DNA from: Telmatactis stephensoni
Taxonomy: Eukaryota; Cnidaria; Anthozoa; Actiniaria; Isophelliidae
Direction of reading: 5' to 3'
DNA length: 64,000 nucleotides
Assembly: GCA_029948255.1 (NCBI GenBank)
Contig: JALIZF010001828.1
Location: 1 to 64,000 of the forward strand
The notes below the pieces were generated by a model. The model ran no database searches, was not told where the DNA came from, and saw only the letters and a list, made by a program, of their open reading frames with translations. Below, one piece after another: positions 44,501-47,701 of this stretch; position 1 is the first letter of the stretch; every line of letters starts with the position of its first letter. Made by a program: the position numbers and the translations under genes.

Positions 44501-46663
44501 TTACAAGCTGCGCTTTATCGCCTTGACGTATATATGAGGTGTTAACCACAATTGAGAAATTTGCTTTCACTAGAATGAAAGATGGGATGACTATAGTTTA
44601 AAGAAAACACGCAAACCTGTCTTTCCCCATTTGTGGTAACGAGGTTAAGTTCTAGCTTAAATAAGGTACATGTATGTACGTAGGTAATAGCGTGTGACGA
44701 ACTTTTTGTTACCCGGTCGTTTCGATCTAGATCTAGGTCGAATCGATCCACATTCCCGTCCACATTTGACACAATCGATCCTTTTTATATACACATTCGA
44801 TTCACATCTATAAACACGCTCCGTCATGTCGTTTAGCTATAATCAGGTATAAGAGTGTTAAAGTGCAAGGTAGACTTTTCATGCCTTTTTAAAACATGTA
44901 ACAAGTCCGAAGGGCAAAGTGAATGTGTCAGATATGAATCGGAACGACCTGGATAGAAACAATCAGCATTTATCTTTTCCTGTATTCCTCAGTGACCGAA
45001 GTGGTGTTTTGTCCACTAATTAGGTTTTACTATGAAATGCATGGGGATGTAGTGTTGTAGCTGTTGTTGTCACCTAAAGCGTTGCTGTCGAGAGGTTTCG
45101 TTGATTTCAGTTAATTAATTACCTCCATTTTCTTGTAAACTGCTTTTGGGACTAAAGTCGTCAAACCTAGATCTTTTCCAGCCTTTCACATTCGTCCACA
45201 GACACAAGCTGCTGTTTGATGGTTCTTCCTCAAAGTTGCAATTGCCTTTTTATAAATACAACAGTTGCAATCATTACTACACCAAAAGTGTATACAGCTT
45301 CCCGAATCGAAAACGTTGATGAATGACATAAGTATACTTAAAAACAAAAAACACAACAACAACAACAGAAAAACAAAAACAAACAAAAAAGAAAAAAGAA
45401 AAACACGCGTTCCAAACAGGATGCGACTCAAACAATTCAAACAGCTGAAAGGGAATCAGTGTAGTCGAAATTGAGGCCCTATCACAGATTTTCTGATATC
45501 ATGAGTCGCATTTCGTTTCAATATACAAATTATAATTACAAATATGCCTACAACAAGTTTGAATACCATGACTAGTGTTGGTAGAGTTACACAATCCACC
45601 GTTAAAGACAACATCTAACAAGAGGATATCTTCACTATCACGAGAAGAAGGCGTACCAACCATCAACACCTATCACAAACAGAAACCAAATAGTTGATAA
45701 CGGATATTTGCCGCCGCCCAACTGGCCATTTTTGATTAATAAACATGATCTTTTCTTTTTTTTCTTGTGGTGAAGGGCAAAATGAGTAATCGAGGAGAAG
45801 GTGCAGCCTTTGGTAATTATATCTACAAATGGTTAGACTGGCTTCGCATCTTCACGGACAACGAAATTGAACCGAAAGCCCCTCTACACTTCATGACAAT
45901 TTAAAGAGCCCACATCACTTTTCGGGGAGAGTAGGGCATGAAGCTGTGTGTGTGGTCTGAGCTACATCACTAGTATTGGCGTTGATGGGGATTGTTATCA
46001 ATGGGACCATACACTAGAAATACAGCCAGCAACCTAATAAACTTTGCTATATTAGATACAGTTGCATATCAAATTGAGTGTACTTAGAACTAACATTTTA
46101 GATAAAAGAGATCTAATGGCAAGACATAGCAATACCTTTTCATTTTCAAAAAAATAAAGTATAAAAAGTATACCTGATACGAGTCACTATACGGAAAGGT
46201 AATGTGAGCAATTTTTATTTCATTCGAATTGTTGACGCTTTGCCAAACTTTAAAGAACACACTCGGATTTCGTCTCCTAAACAGAACGACTGCTAAAGTA
46301 CTGTTAATACTCCTGATGCTGTATGTTAAAGTCATGCAATGTGGAGAATACAATCGTGGGCTGATTAGGTATGCTTTAGTTTTCCTTGTTGAACTTTGGT
46401 TGGCAGCATTGGTATAGATGTACTTTAGGCTTGGATCTAAAACAAAATAATCAACAAAACCTTATTATAGGCTTTTAGTAGGAGATAATAAATATTCACC
46501 TTATTGGATCCATGACAAAACATTAGGCGAAGTGTTGTTTTAACAAACTTGTGGTAATTACCTGTTTTTCTTTTTGTTGAAAAAAACCATAATAGACCGT
46601 CTTGCGACAATTTATTGGCCACAATCCTCCATCCACAAAGGGTGCCGTTGAATATGCAGTTTG
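1091..46663 (-). CDS. Giant mosaic receptor-like gene (MAM/lectin/LamG/PA14/LDLa/CUB/LRR), partial at both ends
   Basis: A minus-strand split gene with about 40 traceable exons. Every accepted exon has AG acceptor and GT donor signals, and the phases join: mostly phase 1 between modules, phase 0 inside MAM modules, phase 2 between LRRs. All recognised modules are extracellular adhesion or ligand-binding folds, so the product is very probably a cell-surface or secreted protein. The terminal CUB, LRR N-cap and 72-bp LRR exons, with LDLa repeats upstream, match the ectodomain plan of type C leucine-rich-repeat GPCRs (relaxin receptors, snail GRL101). The membrane part would lie left of the window. 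The start is also missing: the first exon seen enters in phase 1 in the middle of a domain boundary. No signal peptide, promoter or stop codon is visible. Treating everything as one transcript rests on phase continuity; two adjacent genes on one strand cannot be excluded. Confidence 0.8.
1305..1376 (-). CDS. LRR exon
   Basis: 72-bp phase-2 exon reading LRMNKISHLPKDVF, with GTAAGT donor and cttgcag acceptor. Joining its last TT to the next exon's G gives Leu, keeping the repeat register. Confidence 0.85.
1392..1500. repeat. (AATC)n microsatellite
   Basis: Tetranucleotide array (caatcaat) with scattered substitutions, in the intron upstream of the LRR exon at 1305. Confidence 0.9.
1746..1817 (-). 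CDS. LRR exon
   Basis: 72-bp phase-2 exon reading DLGRNLLQNLSNESFSGL, with GTAAGT donor. The N of the repeat is followed by L rather than the usual aliphatic-x-L spacing, otherwise typical. Confidence 0.85.
2108..2348. repeat. Long near-perfect inverted repeat (hairpin)
   Basis: Two arms of about 110 bp with almost no mismatches flank a loop of some 13-20 bases. Each arm carries seven ATC/GAT triplets at the same place. The outer ends read atgccaaattc and gaatttggcat. No coding potential is seen. It could be a MITE or a source of double-stranded RNA. Confidence 0.85.
2349..3133. other. Non-coding intronic stretch
   Basis: No exon, domain or clear repeat recognised. Scattered gttaac/taacc motifs resemble short dispersed repeats but could not be delimited. 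Confidence 0.5.
3134..4372. mobile_element. DNA transposon or MITE with about 115-bp terminal inverted repeats
   Basis: The left arm (3134-3253, from gctcgtattaccgccc to gttagcatcacc) is the diverged reverse complement of the right arm (about 4248-4372, ending gggcggtaatacgagc). Both arms carry caacaaattttctttgttgc-type cores. No target duplication was identified, so the superfamily is open. The interior contains one 146-codon reading frame. Confidence 0.6.
3497..3937 (-). CDS. Hypothetical 146-aa protein inside the inverted-repeat element
   Basis: Open frame starting MSEPATIMVKSPKC, with a Thr/Ser/Asn-rich N-terminal half and an alpha-helical, charged C-terminal half (LILRYHGLELRFNEILRR). 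It lies between the two terminal inverted repeats and is the longest non-repetitive frame in the first 9 kb. No family was recognised, and no transposase motif (DDE, zinc finger) is visible. It may be a truncated element-encoded protein or a captured host fragment, and may not be expressed. The start is the first ATG after an upstream stop-rich stretch. Confidence 0.35.
   Translation of the reverse strand: MSEPATIMVKSPKCRTWKLAATTTATNVNVNPRRSDSKSQIQVSIKLNPKSESTSFESVVMQDKALQRKLQTSYSSTSITKTEIQPEKWFPIIQDPKLVRAGQLASLALLEEATAQNNDINWLILRYHGLELRFNEILRRESRDSK
4521..4584. mobile_element. Fragment of a poly-C-bounded MITE family
   Basis: ttccgacgagcatacccaat followed by a C run and ccgggtctag matches the right end of the element at 36531-36933 (gacgagcatccccgtcc, C run, cccggg). 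Only one end is present. Confidence 0.5.
4928..4999 (-). CDS. LRR exon
   Basis: 72-bp phase-2 exon reading RLNNNFLKDIPPAVFRPL, with GTAAGT donor and cctttag acceptor. Confidence 0.85.
5000..6621. other. Intron between LRR exons
   Basis: AT-rich, mostly unique sequence. A stretch near 5946-6030 can be read on the minus strand as LRR-like (LITNITSQMLFKSYSL) before a GTAAGT, but no acceptor gives a 72-bp phase-2 exon, so it is not called. Confidence 0.5.
6622..6693 (-). CDS. LRR exon
   Basis: 72-bp phase-2 exon reading DLSRNRIFKIYQKAF, with GTAAGT donor and taattag acceptor. The upstream exon's GT plus this exon's T restores a Val codon. Confidence 0.85.
6972..7060 (+). mobile_element. tRNA-derived SINE head
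   Basis: Contains an A-box-like tagctcagtgattagtgc and a B-box-like gggttgtaaccc at tRNA spacing, followed by a small hairpin (ctcggatttttccgag). The sequence does not fold into a complete tRNA with a CCA-proximal stem, so a SINE is preferred over a tRNA gene. Confidence 0.6.
7280..7444. mobile_element. Short Harbinger-like MITE (family A, solo copy)
   Basis: Terminal inverted repeats of about 50 bp (ggttttcactagcgacataa and its complement, then agcataagcaacatacgcag). Flanked by TAA on the left and TAG on the right, a decayed TAA duplication. The same family hosts a nested insertion at 61942-63029. Confidence 0.75.
7877..7948 (-). CDS. LRR exon (first full repeat after the N-cap)
   Basis: 72-bp phase-2 exon reading FNNSNINIIRENSFSNL, with GTAAGT donor. 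Its leading A completes the Leu codon begun by the LRR N-cap exon at 8374-8494. Confidence 0.85.
8014..8338. repeat. Compound microsatellite (ATT)n-(TTTA)n-(TTTG)n-(TTTA)n
   Basis: Successive blocks of ATT, TTTA and about 190 bp of TTTG, then TTTA again. Any open frame here is a by-product of the repeat. Confidence 0.95.
8374..8494 (-). CDS. LRR N-terminal cap exon
   Basis: Reads CPPSCNCESIPSEEG followed by SRILSNIPRKIP, the Cys cluster (C-x3-C-x-C) and first hydrophobic strand of an LRRNT cap. Phase 1 in, phase 2 out, feeding directly into the 72-bp LRR exons. Donor GTAAGT. Confidence 0.85.
8656..8697 (-). CDS. Short linker exon between CUB and LRR cap
   Basis: 42-bp exon (IDDQERNCRKLSTT), phase 1 to phase 1, with gcttttacag acceptor and GTAGGC donor. 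Called because it is the only small phase-compatible exon between the two modules; skipping it would also keep the frame. Confidence 0.55.
8893..8960 (+). mobile_element. Decayed tRNA-like SINE head
   Basis: cccgatagctcagctggtag is a clear A-box region; the B-box (gtgtttgagaccaa) is degenerate. Different sequence from the SINE head at 6972. Confidence 0.45.
8961..9883. other. Intronic stretch, nothing recognised
   Basis: AT-rich, no exon with domain character. A short direct duplication (gcaaagctta/gcaagctagc) near 9030-9060 only. Confidence 0.5.
9884..10240 (-). CDS. CUB domain exon
   Basis: One exon encodes a complete CUB module: GHIASPFYPSYYANDLECTW, then IRLTFLDFLLE, CSKDFVEIY, KFCG and MTVIFKSDG, then GFKGRYEF. 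The four conserved Cys and the D-F-V-E-I-Y calcium-region motif are in place. Phase 1 on both sides, which allows clean shuffling. CUB domains bind proteins or carbohydrates in extracellular receptors and proteases; here it sits just before the LRR region. Confidence 0.95.
10673..11759 (-). CDS. MAM domain (most C-terminal), two exons
   Basis: Exons 11506-11759 and 10673-10778. The first covers the MAM core (LLSPVF, WLCFKFKYLLFGKGPMSLRV, PEWRQAKIPV); the second ends GNEFGFIVLDSP and ECSWKDN. Phase 1 in, 0 between, 1 out, as in the other MAMs of this gene. The usual first exon with a C-x-F-x-x-G-x-C-x-W start was not found upstream; the exon at 16799 may take its place or the start has been lost. 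The usual GDIALDD near the end is changed to EFGFIVLD. Confidence 0.85.
12029..12277. mobile_element. MITE with 25-bp terminal inverted repeats
   Basis: tagacgactttcaaaaatgg at the left and its complement at the right enclose about 200 bp without coding potential. Target duplication unclear (TA or TTA). Confidence 0.7.
12290..12530. repeat. Inverted repeat, MITE-like
   Basis: tggaagatgtagagcatgag pairs with gctctacatcttccag about 60 bp away, inside a wider imperfect palindrome (tctctgtactgttatag and ctctattctgtgatata). Confidence 0.55.
13150..13640. repeat. Degenerate minisatellite, unit about 110-120 bp
   Basis: The blocks gctaagggtgcgtttgactc, cgtttcttgtgggagaaacg and gcgggattttttgaataaag recur about four times with variable spacing (near 13270, 13391, 13497 and 13602). 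No coding frame runs through it. Confidence 0.75.
13641..14662. other. Intronic stretch, nothing recognised
   Basis: Includes a local imperfect duplication near 13710-13755 (cccgcaggccggcgattt and ccctgcaggccggcaattt). No exon seen. Confidence 0.5.
14663..14828. repeat. Near-perfect palindrome
   Basis: Two arms of about 78 bp meet at ggcctacggcc. They read aagtaataccatgac outward, with ttcgggatattagtgatt inside. Almost no spacer, so it could extrude as a cruciform. Confidence 0.85.
15008..15182. repeat. (TTTG)n microsatellite
   Basis: Uninterrupted tetranucleotide array of about 43 units. Confidence 0.95.
15183..16798. other. Intron; possible stray coding pieces
   Basis: A minus-strand 92-codon open frame (15874-16152) begins after an AG acceptor, but joined in the gene's phase it meets a stop at once, so it is not added to the gene. 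It has no recognised domain. On the plus strand a short frame from 15630 (MSHKRLGKKKIYLDIDEELK) runs into a GTAAGG donor-like site; this could be a first exon of another gene but nothing else supports it. Confidence 0.3.
16799..16975 (-). CDS. Unassigned exon, phase 1 to phase 1
   Basis: 177-bp exon of 58 full codons, reading LNDQHFNLTIGTNASN, then SEKLRLEKSGANQLACLVYE and CSKAVPSFCKRG. It carries three Cys and two N-glycosylation-like sites and fits the reading frame between the degenerate MAM (17498-18294) and the last MAM. No family recognised; it could be a worn MAM first exon or a small independent module. Confidence 0.6.
17332..17419. repeat. (GAA)n microsatellite
   Basis: About 29 uninterrupted GAA triplets. 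Confidence 0.95.
17498..18294 (-). CDS. Degenerate MAM domain, two exons
   Basis: Exons 18104-18294 and 17498-17552. The first reads WKCIQFMPHLTPGGTFRTFV and GWYYVQLPLP, keeping the C-x-x-F core and W of MAM; the second (IELQKKTKLGVSKSKLFG) stands where MAM modules end with an IAxDD strand but lacks it. Phases 1-0-1 copy the other MAMs. No first exon was found, so this module looks N-terminally incomplete. Confidence 0.65.
17928..18031. repeat. Direct duplication of about 40 bp
   Basis: cgctgatcgtatgtatcgcg then tgttcgtctagtgacatcc occurs at 17930 and again at 17993 with one substitution. Confidence 0.85.
18344..18861. mobile_element. TA-flanked MITE (Tc1/mariner/pogo-like) with remnant coding tail
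   Basis: Terminal repeats ccgtaaatgaccaaataaac / gtctatttggtcatttacgg, flanked on both sides by TA. Sub-terminal ggcgtttattaga repeats. On the minus strand near 18590-18690 an acidic stretch (DSDIDEANEEN ... DQDSDVDIDSI, stop) looks like the C-terminal tail of a pogo-like transposase, suggesting internal deletion of a full element. The transposase link is inference. Confidence 0.7.
19842..19968. repeat. Imperfect inverted repeat
   Basis: aaatttgaataattattgtt pairs with aacagttattcaaattt, and gactagcctcgtgttcacg with catgaatgagaggctagtc. Probably a small MITE. Confidence 0.7.
20352..21997 (-). CDS. MAM domain, three exons
   Basis: Exons 21866-21997, 20980-21230 and 20352-20451, phases 1-1, 1-0, 0-1. 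They read CSFELGFCGL (module start), then LCLQFWYHMYGSSIGSLKVI and VWHQSGNHGDVW, then FIIEGTTTGG and GDIALDDISLYDRTC. This is the most canonical MAM in the window, with the full IALDD strand and the four Cys. MAM domains mediate adhesion and receptor dimerisation outside the cell. Confidence 0.93.
21392..21663. mobile_element. MITE with agagggtct termini
   Basis: ataattagagggtctcaatg and its complement bound a block of repeated aaccgtaa/gccgtaa units. It sits in the intron between two exons of the MAM module. A fragment with gttaaccctattgagaccct occurs near 40090. Confidence 0.7.
22620..22800. mobile_element. Fragment of the poly-C-bounded MITE family
   Basis: tcccgggtggatgggaactcc, then ggatcgggtatgctcgtcg and tcttttagggtgtta resemble the element at 36531 (ggggatgctcgtcgg, cctaaaaggtacc), in shorter and diverged form. 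Confidence 0.45.
22801..23643. other. Intronic stretch; short minus-strand frame near 23300-23520
   Basis: A minus-strand frame with DGCGWLNIRVLV and IHFIECEFSESSCGD follows two possible acceptors but reaches no supported donor. It could be the missing end of the lectin-like exon at 23644, or chance. Confidence 0.25.
23644..23969 (-). CDS. Possible C-type-lectin-like fragment, two exons
   Basis: Candidate exons 23897-23969 (phase 1 to 2) and 23644-23841 (phase 2 to 2). The second reads RHYALKENCHNDSAVSR and FYIWTGVYFWNGK, resembling the A-x3-C helix and the WxG strand of a C-type lectin domain. The rest of the fold and a phase-2 acceptor downstream were not found, while the exon at 24022 joins in frame straight to the MAM exon at 21866. 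It may therefore be skipped or a dead exon. Confidence 0.35.
24022..24108 (-). CDS. Cys-rich linker exon
   Basis: 87-bp exon reading GRNCSLNNIVCISK and KLCRTF, phase 1 to phase 1, with GTAAGT donor. It follows the LDLa exons; three Cys, no family assigned. Confidence 0.65.
24152..24416. mobile_element. Harbinger-like MITE (family B)
   Basis: Terminal repeats ggccggcacacactaggcgt and complement, flanked by TAA on both sides. CG-rich interior compared with its surroundings; open frames inside are by-products. Confidence 0.8.
24490..24536. repeat. Perfect short palindrome
   Basis: tgttcttgtgttgtctctga is followed directly by tcagagacaacacaaggaac, a hairpin with essentially no loop. Confidence 0.85.
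24666..24779 (-). CDS. LDLa repeat 3 (divergent)
   Basis: Reads CNHKFQCVDGSCIEWSNTCQ then NFSYCQESSHNPKIC: six Cys at LDLa spacing, but the acidic calcium cage (D-x-S-D-E) is replaced by QESSHN. It probably folds without normal calcium binding. Phase 1 on both sides, GTAAGT donor. Confidence 0.85.
24969..25193 (-). CDS. LDLa repeats 1 and 2
   Basis: One exon encodes two tandem LDL-receptor class A modules. Repeat 1: CKNKECIQRSLWCDGDTNC then KDESDE; repeat 2: FHCPSGECITAEKLCDKKKD then CRNGEDE. Both keep six Cys and the acidic calcium ligands. These modules bind ligands in LDL receptors and are the hallmark N-terminal module of relaxin-type LRR-GPCRs. Phase 1 on both sides. Confidence 0.95.
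25194..25767. other. Intron, possible short repeats
   Basis: Contains repeated ggttggtcagtc motifs (25537, 25644) and tcaacccgttactg, perhaps an eroded inverted-repeat element. No exon. Confidence 0.4.
25768..29489 (-). CDS. MAM domain, three exons
   Basis: Exons 29391-29489, 26499-26755 and 25768-25876, phases 1-1, 1-0, 0-1. They read CTFSSGLCDWFIRREQEHCW, then LCIEFSYLMSSQYDAWLSL and WKIGRVKIEG, then LRFFGNGTTNNSIGIALTNI and CKMLP. The usual IALDD becomes IALTN, losing the acidic pair. Its introns contain nested MITEs and microsatellites. Confidence 0.92.
26995..27602. mobile_element. Harbinger-like MITE (family C) interrupted by another MITE
   Basis: Outer repeats accgatttacacggtgcaac and gtcgcaccgtgtcaatcgg, flanked by TAA on both sides. 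The element is split by the TA-flanked element at 27152-27537. Confidence 0.75.
27152..27537. mobile_element. TA-flanked MITE nested in family C
   Basis: Terminal repeats ccgtatttactcg / cgagtaaatacgg with TA on each side and internal ggcggcgcttatt-type repeats. Architecture parallels the element at 18344 (ccgta termini, TA, sub-terminal cgtttatt repeats). Confidence 0.8.
28168..28330. repeat. Compound pyrimidine microsatellite
   Basis: (TTC)n of about 24 units, then TTTC and TTTTC blocks. One strand is pure pyrimidine for more than 150 bp. Confidence 0.95.
28420..28645. mobile_element. MITE with gggtgtttacatg termini
   Basis: gcgggtgtttacatggcac and gttccatgtaaacatgg / taaacacccc, with internal actaggatcatc palindromes. 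Target duplication not resolved. Confidence 0.7.
29165..29365. mobile_element. MITE with ttaccaccgtgtg termini
   Basis: ttaccaccgtgtgtataatt then acgcgtccagcc pairs with ggctggacgcgtaattatgc then acacggtggtaa; inner arms (ggatttggtcaataggct) also pair. It lies directly beside a MAM first exon (29391-29489). Confidence 0.8.
29703..30655 (-). CDS. Cys-rich unassigned module, two exons
   Basis: Exons 30492-30655 (phase 1 to 0) and 29703-29769 (phase 0 to 1). They read FRYCCEGHSCTNCPLYLYED, then MSCSSVNFTFEEYFRLGRHT, then IAYDFPKNGIKLSKTVGTLN. There is a CC-x4-C-x2-C cluster and a beta-rich tail ending in a V-G-T-L-x-I strand. The exon at 31808 has a similar tail (FSIDFG...VGSVGKI), so a repeated beta-sandwich is possible. 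No family recognised. Confidence 0.7.
30656..31807. other. Intronic stretch
   Basis: Contains a small imperfect palindrome near 30875-30905 (cgtgccggcctacggcctgggcacg). No exon recognised. Confidence 0.5.
31808..31885 (-). CDS. Short exon following PA14
   Basis: 78-bp exon (FSIDFGINNNVTTQVGSVGK), phase 1 both sides, GTAAGT donor. It continues the PA14 exons in frame; either a C-terminal strand pair of that fold or the tail of a separate module. Confidence 0.65.
32298..36049 (-). CDS. PA14 domain, three exons
   Basis: Exons 35841-36049 (phase 1 to 0), 33165-33316 (0 to 2) and 32298-32458 (2 to 1). Together they read YRGVIRDVWQ, FEAPQDVLDDYGQRLSAFLQ, then IPESGDYLFDISCKDECDLL and VVVTSKGNEVNKWER, then SNPVFLHKCLFYHLQAY and HEHLSVGIRL. 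This order (YGQR-L, then GDYxF, then xxW, then xxVGxxL) is the PA14 beta-barrel seen in carbohydrate-binding adhesins and fibrocystin-like proteins. The usual SDD calcium loop is CKDEC here. The split codon AG|A across the last intron gives Arg, confirming that junction. The first intron carries the 600-bp CTTTG array. Confidence 0.88.
34441..35157. repeat. (TTTTG)n-(CTTTG)n-(TTGTG)n array
   Basis: About 55 bp of TTTTG units, then about 120 perfect CTTTG units (34497-35099), then about 11 TTGTG units. All plus-strand frames are open because the unit has no stop, so the long frames here are not genes. It lies in the first PA14 intron. Confidence 0.98.
35447..35573. repeat. (CACT)n and (TTGA)n microsatellites
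   Basis: A short CACT block is followed by about 22 TTGA units, ending at ggcgcctagag. A cat/atc triplet run follows at 35610-35640. Confidence 0.9.
36531..36933. mobile_element. Poly-G/poly-C-bounded MITE with 8-bp target duplication
   Basis: Ends cccggggggggggac and gtccccccc...ccgg, flanked by gatgcatg on both sides (36523-36530, 36934-36941). Sub-terminal ggggatgctcgtcg and its complement, and repeated cctaaaaggtacc. An 8-bp duplication suggests a hAT-type source. Related fragments lie at 4521 and 22620. Confidence 0.8.
37742..38216 (-). CDS. Fucolectin-like F5/8-type (FTP) domain, two exons
   Basis: Exons 38110-38216 (phase 1 to 0) and 37742-38036 (phase 0 to 1). They read SSSSKADGLSSSLAVDGILE, then GSNPFLKLSLKDKLFIGKVV, then EICEVQVFPVG. 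The A-V-D-G loop, the P-x-L-x-x-x-L strand with x-I-G-x-V-x-I, and the final C-E-V-x-V strand are the FTP/discoidin signature of fucose-binding lectins. The split codon T|TG joins it in frame to the lectin exon at 39176. The fucose-binding His/Arg residues could not be confirmed. Confidence 0.85.
38217..39175. other. Intron with a hairpin element
   Basis: Near 38870-38955, aagattcatttggaaaaacg and cctttttccaaacgaatctc pair around a short ggatggcaagctcgtgccatcc core. Outer acagtaaatttaagattagg also pairs with a region near 38960-38990. Probably a MITE; no exon. Confidence 0.6.
39176..39550 (-). CDS. C-type lectin-like domain 2
   Basis: One exon, phase 1 to phase 1, reading CPPRFVPLGSRCFLI then AVQNCTSINASLAKIARKY and KYHIGLHAKDRWLGSNGR. 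The N-terminal CP...G..C and A-x3-C helix are clear, but the usual W-N-D and final C-x-x-x-x-x-x-x-C are blurred (VGGVCTKQK then split Cys). No EPN or QPD sugar motif is seen, so calcium-dependent sugar binding is doubtful. GTAAGT donor. Confidence 0.82.
40240..40860 (-). CDS. LamG-like (concanavalin-fold) domain
   Basis: A 621-bp exon, phase 1 both sides, encodes about 206 residues. Motifs in order: PVAIYPLNAASGTNEAS, then GSYFFAGTPTSFVFVNN, then ISITITAWVFVEGNFGSIVS, then LRHSTWNYVGCSYDF and RGRISDLRIYDVALN. This is the LamG_3 pattern (YPL, FxG, xxAWV, WxxVG, Y-D-x-x-L). Such domains bind glycans or matrix proteins. Confidence 0.92.
41170..41802. mobile_element. DNA transposon remnant with CACTG termini
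   Basis: Terminal inverted repeats of about 90 bp (cactggaaaaaaatgatcaa and cgaacatttttcccagtg), with internal runs of catgtaaatt and atcctgtacaa units. CACTG ends hint at a CACTA/EnSpm relation, but no 3-bp duplication is clear. Confidence 0.65.
41915..42310 (-). CDS. C-type lectin-like domain 1
   Basis: One phase 1 to 1 exon with the complete fold: CGLGWQLQKDSCFLFV, then WKQYNEKCARLNGVLATLKS, then WQWIDNSPALSLF, then RCGAFFKQGATKWKLEKVNC and FGFICEK. Four Cys, the W-x-W-x-D segment and the C-terminal W-x...C...FICE are all present. The calcium/sugar EPN or QPD motif is absent, suggesting a protein-binding lectin-like role. Confidence 0.93.
42440..42560. repeat. (ATTC)n and related tetranucleotides
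   Basis: Blocks of TTTA, ATTC and TTTC units in the intron upstream of the lectin exon. Confidence 0.9.
42710..43090 (-). CDS. Unassigned 126-residue domain exon
   Basis: A 381-bp exon, phase 1 both sides, with beta-rich text: ILTYFVSKRGNRGRIVKIG, then SKIMKIQIETTPNKSAGRLY, then LYLFTHKTHEVELRQSLAVG and RKCCVPAVKSFAV. Four Cys including a CC pair. Size and boundaries suit a jelly-roll or lectin-like module, but no family was recognised. Confidence 0.75.
43273..45245 (-). CDS. MAM domain 2, three exons
   Basis: Exons 45123-45245, 44310-44569 and 43273-43366, phases 1-1, 1-0, 0-1. They read CNFEEEPSNSSLCLWTNVKG, then AQLVSPWMAGKRCLHFNYLM and NRGKNWHAAELYY, then HGSAALDNIIFTEAFC. The C-x-F start is stretched by an insertion before LCLW, and the terminal strand is AALDN. 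Confidence 0.93.
45567..46663 (-). CDS. MAM domain 1, three exons (most N-terminal module visible)
   Basis: Exons 46562-46663, 46174-46436 and 45567-45669, phases 1-1, 1-0, 0-1. They read CIFNGTLCGWRIVANKLSQD, then AYLISPRLYSPHCMTLTYSI and VWQSVNNSNEIKI, then VLMVGTPSSRDSEDILLLDV and FNGGLC. It enters in phase 1 at a domain boundary, so at least one more exon lies upstream, either beyond the transposon block at 46.9-52.4 kb or outside the window. Confidence 0.93.
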
Positions 46664-47270
46664 CTGTATTAAAAAAAGTATATTATCCTTCGTGCTTACT
46701 CACTAGCATTAAGGAGAGGAGAGGCACCTATGAGCTCGCCTTTTTCCTCGCGGCTAATACTTCCTAGCTTTATTTATCTGCAAACAGCCCAAACTTATAT
46801 AGTCTTTAATGAGAGGATTTTAAAGGAAATTCAATGATGAAATCTAAGGCTCCGGAATCACCTTAAGGACGTTCGCGGGCATTGTTCACGCGCACTTTTA
46901 CTGCGCACGCTAGCGCACGCTACCTCAACTAAATCCAAGATGGCGGCCTAAAAGAATTTTTTTCGGTAATGACTTTTTCGATTTTTTTTTAAATAGAAAT
47001 TATTTGAAAAAAGAAAAAAAGTTAAAAAAAGGAAATTTACCGAGGAAAAAAAATCGTTCAGGTTGAAAAACTGCAGAAAAAAAGAAGGAAAAGATTCTAC
47101 TGGACCCAATCTCCTCTCGGTATTCAAGATGGCGGCCAAATTTTCAAACTTTGCGGCTCTTACGGCTCAATATCTCGGAAACGAATACGGTGACCCCCAC
47201 GTTTTATTTCAATGTTTGACAAAGAATTACATAGGCTGTTAATATCCTAAATTTGAGAAAAATATTATGG

Positions 47271-47537
47271 TAAAATTTAAAAATTAAACGAGACTTACCT
47301 GGAAGTTGAAGTTTGATTGTAATTCTACCGAGTTACAGAGTGCTGAGAGATTACATGAGATAGCAAGCGCATGCGCCAATCAGTTTTAGAAGACTGAATG
47401 TACGTGTTACCCTTCAAGGTATCCCTACATGGGTGGGTAAGGGTTATGGGCATGTAATCTCTCAGCACTCTGTAACTCGGTAGAATTACAATCAAACTTC
47501 AACTTCCAGGTAAGTCTCGTTTAATTTTTAAATTCTA
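47271..47537. repeat. Terminal inverted structure at the DIRS 3' end
   Basis: Arms 47271-47356 and 47451-47537 are near-perfect complements (aattaaacgagacttacctg; catgtaatctctcagcactc) separated by 94 bp. Between 47321 and 47394 the plus strand repeats the element's own 5' end in diverged form (attctacc...gctgagagatt, then agatagcaagcgcatgcgcc). This may be the internal complementary region of a DIRS element or a separate mini-element. Confidence 0.7.
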
Positions 47538-47568
47538 CCTCGTTACCGTGCTGAGAGATCCCATGAGA
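47532..47568. repeat. DIRS inverted terminal repeat, 3' side
   Basis: 37 bp (attctacctcgttaccgtgc...) that is the exact reverse complement of 51991-52027. Confidence 0.85.
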
Positions 47569-47701
47569 TTTTAAAGCAACACGGACATGAAGCCCAAAAT
47601 GCTGCATTTAAAGGCTATGACATACAGTATATACACAGACATGAAGCCCAAAGTGCTCTATTTATTGTCTATTCAAAGCACTATACATATCAAGATATAT
47701 C

